DNA of 18,392 nucleotides, taken from Myxococcales bacterium (GTDB lineage Bacteria > Myxococcota > UBA796 > SXON01). Location of the stretch: NCBI GenBank assembly GCA_009692585.1, contig SHYX01000068.1, forward strand, positions 1 through 18,392. The letters are read 5' to 3'. A program made the translations under genes and the position numbers. Shown piece after piece: positions 14,742-18,392 of this stretch (its first letter is position 1; each line of letters opens with the position of its first letter). The notes below the pieces were generated by a model. That model was not told the origin of the DNA and ran no database searches. It saw only the letters and a program-made list of their open reading frames with translations.

Positions 14742-15047
14742 TCAGCCGCCCCAGCCGCCCTTGGGGTCAGACCCCGCCGCCGGGGTCCGCAATGCCGCTT
14801 CCTGTTCGAGCTGACGGAGCCGTCGAGCGAGCGCGATTCGCCCGGCCATCGACCAGGTCAGGGCCACCAGCACCCCGCTCAAGAAACACACGCCCATGAG
14901 CGCAGGAATCGAGATCGGCGACGCCAACGTCCAGGCCGCGACGCCCACATCGAAGCTCAGCAGGGTGCTCCTGGCGGAGTTCTGCAGAAAGAACGCCACC
15001 AATGCCACCATCGCCAACAGCCCCAGGCCGAGCTTGAACCAACGCAT
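14742..15047 (-). CDS. lapA: LapA-domain (DUF1049) inner-membrane protein
   Basis: 101 residues with two membrane segments (about 5-22 and 45-66) around a short periplasmic loop, then a basic coiled-coil tail (ALARRLRQLEQEAAL). The FFLQNSARSTLLSFD segment and PISIPALMGVCFLSGVL match the LapA pattern. In Escherichia coli LapA works with LapB and FtsH on LpxC turnover and lipopolysaccharide balance. No lapB follows here, since the next gene converges. It lies 33 bases after rpsA on the same strand, as in gammaproteobacteria, where ihfB intervenes. The family is clear; functional equivalence is inferred. Confidence 0.83.
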   Translation of the reverse strand: MRWFKLGLGLLAMVALVAFFLQNSARSTLLSFDVGVAAWTLASPISIPALMGVCFLSGVLVALTWSMAGRIALARRLRQLEQEAALRTPAAGSDPKGGWGG

Positions 15048-15080
15048 CCGGGAACGTAGCCGAATCCCGCGAGAGCGGTA

Positions 15081-16805
15081 CTACTCGTCCTTCTGGCGCA
15101 TCCGCTTGCTGAGGTCGCCCATGATGTCGCCGAACTTCGCCGTGCTGTCGCTCTGCTTGCGGACCACCTCGGAAACGTCACCGCCCCCAGCGCGATCGAC
15201 GGCAGACTTCTCCGACAACGAGACCTTGCGGTCGCTGACGTCGATGTTGATGATCTCGGCGGCCACCGCCTGACCTTCGGCGTAGGCAGCCTGCCAGTCG
15301 CCGCTGTTGTTCGCCAGCTCCGAGTGGTGGATGAGCCCTTCCACGCCGTCTTCGATCTCGACGAAGACGCCGAAGTCGACCTTGTGGACGATCTTGCCGT
15401 TGACGACCTGACCGAGGAAGTAACGCCCGGAGACGCTCTTCCAGGGGTCGTCGCCGAGCTGCTTGATACCCAGGCTGAACCGTTCGTTCTCGACGTCCAC
15501 GTTGAGCACGCGCGCCTCGACGTCGTCGCCCTTGTTGTATCGCTCAGACGGATGCTTGACGCGTTGTCCCCAGCCCATGTCACTGACGTGGACCAGGCCG
15601 TCGATGCCCTCTTCGATCCCGATGAAGATGCCGAAGTCGGTGATGTTGCGGACCTTGCCGGTGACCACGGTGCCCGGAGGGTACTTGTCGGCCGCGGCCT
15701 CCCAGGGGTTCTGCTCCAGCTGGCGCATTCCGAGGCTGATGCGACGGTTCTCGAGGTCGATCCCGAGCACCCTCGCTTCGACGACATCGCCGATGTTGAC
15801 GAGCTTGCTGGGGCTCTTGACCCGCTTGTTCCACGTCATCTCGGAGATGTGGACGAGGCCCTCGATCCCGTCTTCGAGCTCGACGAACGCGCCGTACTCG
15901 GGGAGGCTGACCACCCGCCCGCGGATGGTGGCGCCGACCGGGTACTTGTACTCCGCGTCTTCCCAGGGGTCGGGGCGGATCTGCTTGTAGCCGAGGGAGA
16001 CCCTCCCGGTGTCCTCGTCGTAGCGCAGCACCTTGATCTCGATCTGGGCGCTGACCTCGAAGAGCTCGCTCGGGTGTTGGATACGCCCGTAGGACATGTC
16101 GGTGATGTGCAGCAGGCCGTCGATGCCGCCAAGATCGACGAAGGCACCGTAGTCGGTGATGTTCTTGATCGTCCCCATCATCACCGCGCCCACCTTGAGG
16201 GACTTGAGCGTCTCGCTCTTCTTGTCCTCGCGGTCGCGCTCGAGCAGTACGCGACGGCTCAGCACGATGTTGCCGCGCTTCTTGTTGAACTTGATGATCT
16301 TGAAGTCGTGGGTCTCGCCGATGAGCTTGTCGAGGTTCTTGACGGGGCGCAGGTCGACCTGGCTACCGGGGAGGAACGCCTTGACGCCGATGTCCACCGC
16401 GAGGCCGCCCTTGACCCGAGAGGTGATGAGGCCCCGCACGGTCTCGTCCTTTTCGACGGCCTTGGAAATCTCTTCCCAAGCCTTCATCAGGTCGGCCTTC
16501 TCCTTGGAGAGCTCCAGCAGGCCGTCTTCTTCGCCCATCTGGTCCAGATACACGTCGATCTGGTCGCCCGGCTTGACGGTGATCTCCCCCGCCTCGTTGA
16601 CGAACTCCGAACGCCGGATGACGCCCTCGGCCTTGTAGCCGACATCGACAGTGACGAACTCGTCGCCTACTTCAAGCACGGTTCCGGTGACGACGCTTTG
16701 TTCGCGAACGGAGCGATCGTTGAGGAAGGTGTCGAAGAAGCTCTCGAAGTCAGCGCGGCTGAGGTCTTCGAGGGGGGCGTCGAGGTTGATCGTAGAGGTG
16801 GGCAT
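15081..16805 (-). CDS. rpsA: 30S ribosomal protein S1
   Basis: 574 residues, close to the 557 of E. coli S1, with six S1 (OB-fold) repeats at about 36-102, 120-186, 206-274, 291-361, 378-448 and 465-533. Repeats 3-6 carry the standard ITDYGAFVDL / GLVHISEM / ARVLGIDLENRRISLGMRQL type sequence, and repeats 1-2 are the diverged ribosome-binding pair. S1 binds mRNA on the 30S subunit and aids initiation on weak leaders. The ATG at 16805 (MPTSTINLDAPLED) has no Shine-Dalgarno sequence and sits behind a relatively AT-rich stretch, as expected for an S1 gene translated through its own product. The likely promoter is about 145 bases upstream. Confidence 0.97.
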   Translation of the reverse strand: MPTSTINLDAPLEDLSRADFESFFDTFLNDRSVREQSVVTGTVLEVGDEFVTVDVGYKAEGVIRRSEFVNEAGEITVKPGDQIDVYLDQMGEEDGLLELSKEKADLMKAWEEISKAVEKDETVRGLITSRVKGGLAVDIGVKAFLPGSQVDLRPVKNLDKLIGETHDFKIIKFNKKRGNIVLSRRVLLERDREDKKSETLKSLKVGAVMMGTIKNITDYGAFVDLGGIDGLLHITDMSYGRIQHPSELFEVSAQIEIKVLRYDEDTGRVSLGYKQIRPDPWEDAEYKYPVGATIRGRVVSLPEYGAFVELEDGIEGLVHISEMTWNKRVKSPSKLVNIGDVVEARVLGIDLENRRISLGMRQLEQNPWEAAADKYPPGTVVTGKVRNITDFGIFIGIEEGIDGLVHVSDMGWGQRVKHPSERYNKGDDVEARVLNVDVENERFSLGIKQLGDDPWKSVSGRYFLGQVVNGKIVHKVDFGVFVEIEDGVEGLIHHSELANNSGDWQAAYAEGQAVAAEIINIDVSDRKVSLSEKSAVDRAGGGDVSEVVRKQSDSTAKFGDIMGDLSKRMRQKDE

Positions 16806-16949
16806 GTTTGCGGAATACTCGATGGCGGCGTTGAGGAAGCAGGGGGTGCGACCCGCCGTCCCGGGATGGGAGGGCGTCGCGACGGAGATCGTGTCCTCAA
16901 CACGTCGGCGCCAAGCTCGTTCGGATGGGGGGGGCCCCCGAGCCCCGCG

Positions 16950-16977
16950 CGCCTATCGCGATGCCATCAACTGTCAA
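16950..16977 (-). promoter_or_regulatory. Probable sigma-70 promoter of rpsA with long leader
   Basis: On the minus strand, a perfect -35 TTGACA (16977-16972) is followed after 16 bases by TAGGCG (16955-16950), or after 15 by ATAGGC. The -10 resembles the TAGGCT of the promoter at 4101. The leader to the rpsA ATG would be about 140 bases and contains a G/C block (GGGGGCCCCC). Stretch 16806-16949 holds no other gene that I can see. Confidence 0.55.
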
Positions 16978-17144
16978 GCCGGACGGGCATCCCAGGCCAG
17001 GCGCAAGACGTCCAGGTGGCCGCGCTTGAGGTCCTTGGCCAGGGTCACGAACGCTCCGGTGCGTGGGTCGCGCCCGCGACCCCGTCGAAGGGGTAGGCGC
17101 GGGCCACCACCGCCTCTCCCGGGCGCGCCGACGCCAGCGCCCCT
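16974..17144 (-). other. Possible small or frameshifted coding remnant
   Basis: Downstream of the SGNH-like gene, one minus-strand frame reads ALASARPGEAVVARAYPFDG then VAG, with G or C at nearly every third codon position, and stops at TGA (about 17046). A second frame, one base off, takes over with protein-like text (RDPRTGAFVTLAKDLKRG, then HLDVLRLAWDARPA) and stops at 16974. Possible starts are a GTG at 17110 preceded by GGAGAGG, or a GTG inside GAFVTL preceded by GGAG. It may be the tail of a frameshifted gene, a 24-residue ORF, or chance in GC-rich DNA. I do not recognise the family. Confidence 0.25.
17065..17082. terminator. GC-rich hairpin downstream of the SGNH-like gene
   Basis: GGGTCGC-GCCC-GCGACCC: a perfect 7 bp stem with a four-base loop, 61 bases after the stop at 17143. 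No U-run follows, so intrinsic termination is only suggested. It sits at the frame change of the putative coding remnant. Confidence 0.4.
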
Positions 17145-18165
17145 ACCGGAGGAGGTCGACCAGCTCGGTCGTCAAGGCGGCGGCCCCGGTCGGCGTGAGG
17201 TGGTCGAAGTCGTTGAAGTAGGCTTCTTCGTCATCGTAACGCGTGCTGAGGTCGAGCAGCGCCGTCCGTGGCAGTCGCAACGCCGCGTCGCGCAGGGCCC
17301 GGCGGGCGCCGGCCACGTACCCGGGCTCGATGGTCTTCCGCAGCGCCGTCCGCATCGGCAAGACCACCAGGAAGGCCCGTTGCGCGTCGGCCGCCCGGAT
17401 CACCCGTTCGAGCGTCGCGACACACTGCTCGTTGATCTCGGGGACCCAGGTGTCGAGCGTTCCCCCCAGGAGGAACTCTCTCCGATTCCTGGCGTTATCG
17501 TCGGTCAATGGCGGTGCCGGCTCCCCCGGCCAACGGGCGAGCACCTGGCGCTGTCCGTGCCGGAGGTCCAGGAGGGCGCGCAGCAGGTGTCCGGGCTGGC
17601 TGACATGCTCGATGATGTCGTGTCGACGCCCACTCCCGGCGAGCCAGCGATGGGGAAGCAGCGTCATGGCCAAGGCGCTCGGCCGGCCCTCGAGCCCCAT
17701 TCTTCCCGCGGCGCTTACCCATTGCGGTTCCATGGCCACATGGGGCATGGCCGGCCGTGAACAGCTCGTCTCATCGAAGAGGAGCGGCGAGACCTCGACG
17801 ACCAGGACATCCATCCCGGGGCGCGCTTGGGATGACGCCAGCAACGCCGGATAGCTCGGCGGCAGGGCGCTTCCGGCGAGGGTGTGCCGGGCGATGCGCT
17901 GCCACCCGTGCCCGGTTCCGTCGGCCAGTTGGACGAGGTCCACGTCGGCGCCCATCCGCGAGCTGCCGAGGAGCAGTCCCCTCACCGGCCCCGCGCCCGC
18001 GGGCAGGTCGCCGGTCCAGAACGCTTCGCCCCACGGGCAGTGCGCCTCGTGCACCGACAGCGTCCACCACCACCCGAGGGGCAAGGCCAGCAGAAACAGG
18101 GCGAGGCCGGACAGGAACTGAAGGAGGGGTTTGATGGGGGTGGTCCTCAGAAGTTGAAGAGTCAA
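17143..18165 (-). CDS. Membrane-anchored SGNH/AlgJ-like protein, possible O-acyl transfer partner
   Basis: 340 residues. An N-terminal membrane helix (about 15-35) is followed by an extracytoplasmic domain. Near the start, GLLLGSSRMGADVD (63-76) matches SGNH block I with a candidate nucleophile Ser68 or Ser69. Near the end, FNDFDHLTPTGA gives Asp319 and His322 in the D-x-x-H arrangement. LVVEVSPLLF (121-130) and AFLVVLPMR (264-272) are the expected core strands. Proteins of this layout often work with MBOAT acyltransferases in polysaccharide acetylation; no MBOAT gene is in the window, and the region upstream is cut. The start is a TTG at 18165, the only option that keeps the full membrane helix, and is therefore uncertain. 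A sigma-54 element and a structured leader lie upstream. Confidence 0.75.
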   Translation of the reverse strand: MTLQLLRTTPIKPLLQFLSGLALFLLALPLGWWWTLSVHEAHCPWGEAFWTGDLPAGAGPVRGLLLGSSRMGADVDLVQLADGTGHGWQRIARHTLAGSALPPSYPALLASSQARPGMDVLVVEVSPLLFDETSCSRPAMPHVAMEPQWVSAAGRMGLEGRPSALAMTLLPHRWLAGSGRRHDIIEHVSQPGHLLRALLDLRHGQRQVLARWPGEPAPPLTDDNARNRREFLLGGTLDTWVPEINEQCVATLERVIRAADAQRAFLVVLPMRTALRKTIEPGYVAGARRALRDAALRLPRTALLDLSTRYDDEEAYFNDFDHLTPTGAAALTTELVDLLR

Positions 18166-18241
18166 GGTTGTTGAGTGACGCGACGGGAAAGTCAGGGTTT
18201 AGCGGCTGATTCTGCGATGCCGGTGGTGGACGACCGCCGCA

Positions 18242-18324
18242 CCGACCGCACGAAATAACCGCAGGAATCCGCAGGCGTGTGGGGGAAGTGTGGGGTGCGG
18301 TTATCGCGATGGGCGTGCGGTCGG
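18242..18324. promoter_or_regulatory. Large nested inverted repeat in the leader of the SGNH-like gene
   Basis: Outer arms CCGACCGCACG (18242-18252) and CGTGCGGTCGG (18314-18324) are perfectly complementary over 11 bp. Inner arms ATAACCGCA (18255-18263) and TGCGGTTAT (18296-18304) are perfect over 9 bp. They are separated by 2 and 9 unpaired bases, and the apical loop is 32 bases. In minus-strand RNA the loop is C-rich, and a CCTGCGG direct repeat spans its end. This could be a leader structure, a small RNA or a regulator binding site. Confidence 0.6.
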
Positions 18325-18341
18325 CGCACGGTCGCGAGATC

Positions 18342-18358
18342 AAGCAAAAACCGTGCCA
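18342..18358 (-). promoter_or_regulatory. Sigma-54 (RpoN) -24/-12 promoter
   Basis: Minus strand TGGCACG-GTTT-TTGCTT matches the sigma-54 consensus (TGGCACG, four bases, TTGC A/T) at every defined position, with correct GG-to-GC spacing. The start would be near 18332, just before the nested inverted repeat, giving a leader of about 165 bases to the TTG at 18165. Sigma-54 promoters need an enhancer-binding activator; none is encoded in the window. Besides this and the dyad, 18166-18392 shows no gene. Confidence 0.65.
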
Positions 18359-18392
18359 CGCCGAAAAGCGCTGAGAGGGGGGCACGTCCAGA

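Noticed and set aside
15324..17096. Plus-strand frame of about 590 codons opposite rpsA
   Set aside because: Its Asp/Val/Leu-rich repeats are the antisense of the six S1 repeats, not an independent gene.
17771..18385. Minus-strand frame of about 204 codons spanning the sigma-54 region and the SGNH-like gene start
   Set aside because: No recognisable domain; its second half is a shadow of the SGNH-like gene, and its first half coincides with the promoter and dyad.

Overview
GC-rich bacterial chromosome segment, densely packed with genes. Gene style suggests Myxococcota or a related former deltaproteobacterial lineage: a secreted CotH-like lipoprotein with an Asp/Thr/Gly-rich DTDTG linker, FHA and multi-domain histidine kinase signalling, a helix-turn-helix protein carrying a C-terminal receiver, an Asp-box propeller protein, and a sigma-54 type promoter. 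This placement is inferred from gene style only. I see no tRNA, rRNA, CRISPR array, insertion sequence or phage gene. The window looks like ordinary chromosome with several accessory or poorly described genes.

Layout. 1-1471 (-): guaA, GMP synthase, cut at its C-terminus by the window edge. 1645-4091 (-): two overlapping genes for exported proteins, an Asp-box (Ycf48/BNR-like) propeller protein and a smaller protein resembling its C-terminal domain. A short divergent promoter region follows. 4153-6249 (+): amidohydrolase (nucleobase/nucleoside deaminase type) and xdhC, a probable purine-related operon. 10303-6254 (-): three-gene signalling operon, coiled-coil/FHA protein, then hybrid histidine kinase with an intact kinase core flanked by degenerate receiver and GGDEF-like domains, then HTH-receiver protein. 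13372-10405 (-): membrane-anchored DsbA-like thioredoxin-fold protein, rsmB, and a broken endonuclease/exonuclease/phosphatase (EEP) gene. 13431-14732 (+): CotH-kinase-like lipoprotein. 16805-14742 (-): rpsA and lapA, a neighbourhood known from gammaproteobacteria but here without ihfB between them. 18165-17143 (-): membrane-anchored SGNH-like protein. Upstream of it lie a near-perfect sigma-54 -24/-12 element and a large nested inverted repeat that would fold in the transcript leader.

How the genes work together. guaA and the amidohydrolase/xdhC pair both touch purine metabolism but lie on opposite strands, separated by the two exported-protein genes. The FHA/kinase/HTH-receiver set is the most system-like locus: it could link Ser/Thr phosphorylation, read by FHA, to a His-Asp relay ending in a DNA-binding receiver. 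Three accessory domains of the kinase have lost their catalytic or phospho-acceptor residues and probably serve as binding or regulatory modules. The sigma-54 element with its structured leader is the most distinctive non-coding signal. Several genes have a -10-like hexamer only 6-10 bases before the start codon and no clear ribosome binding site, which suggests leaderless transcripts.
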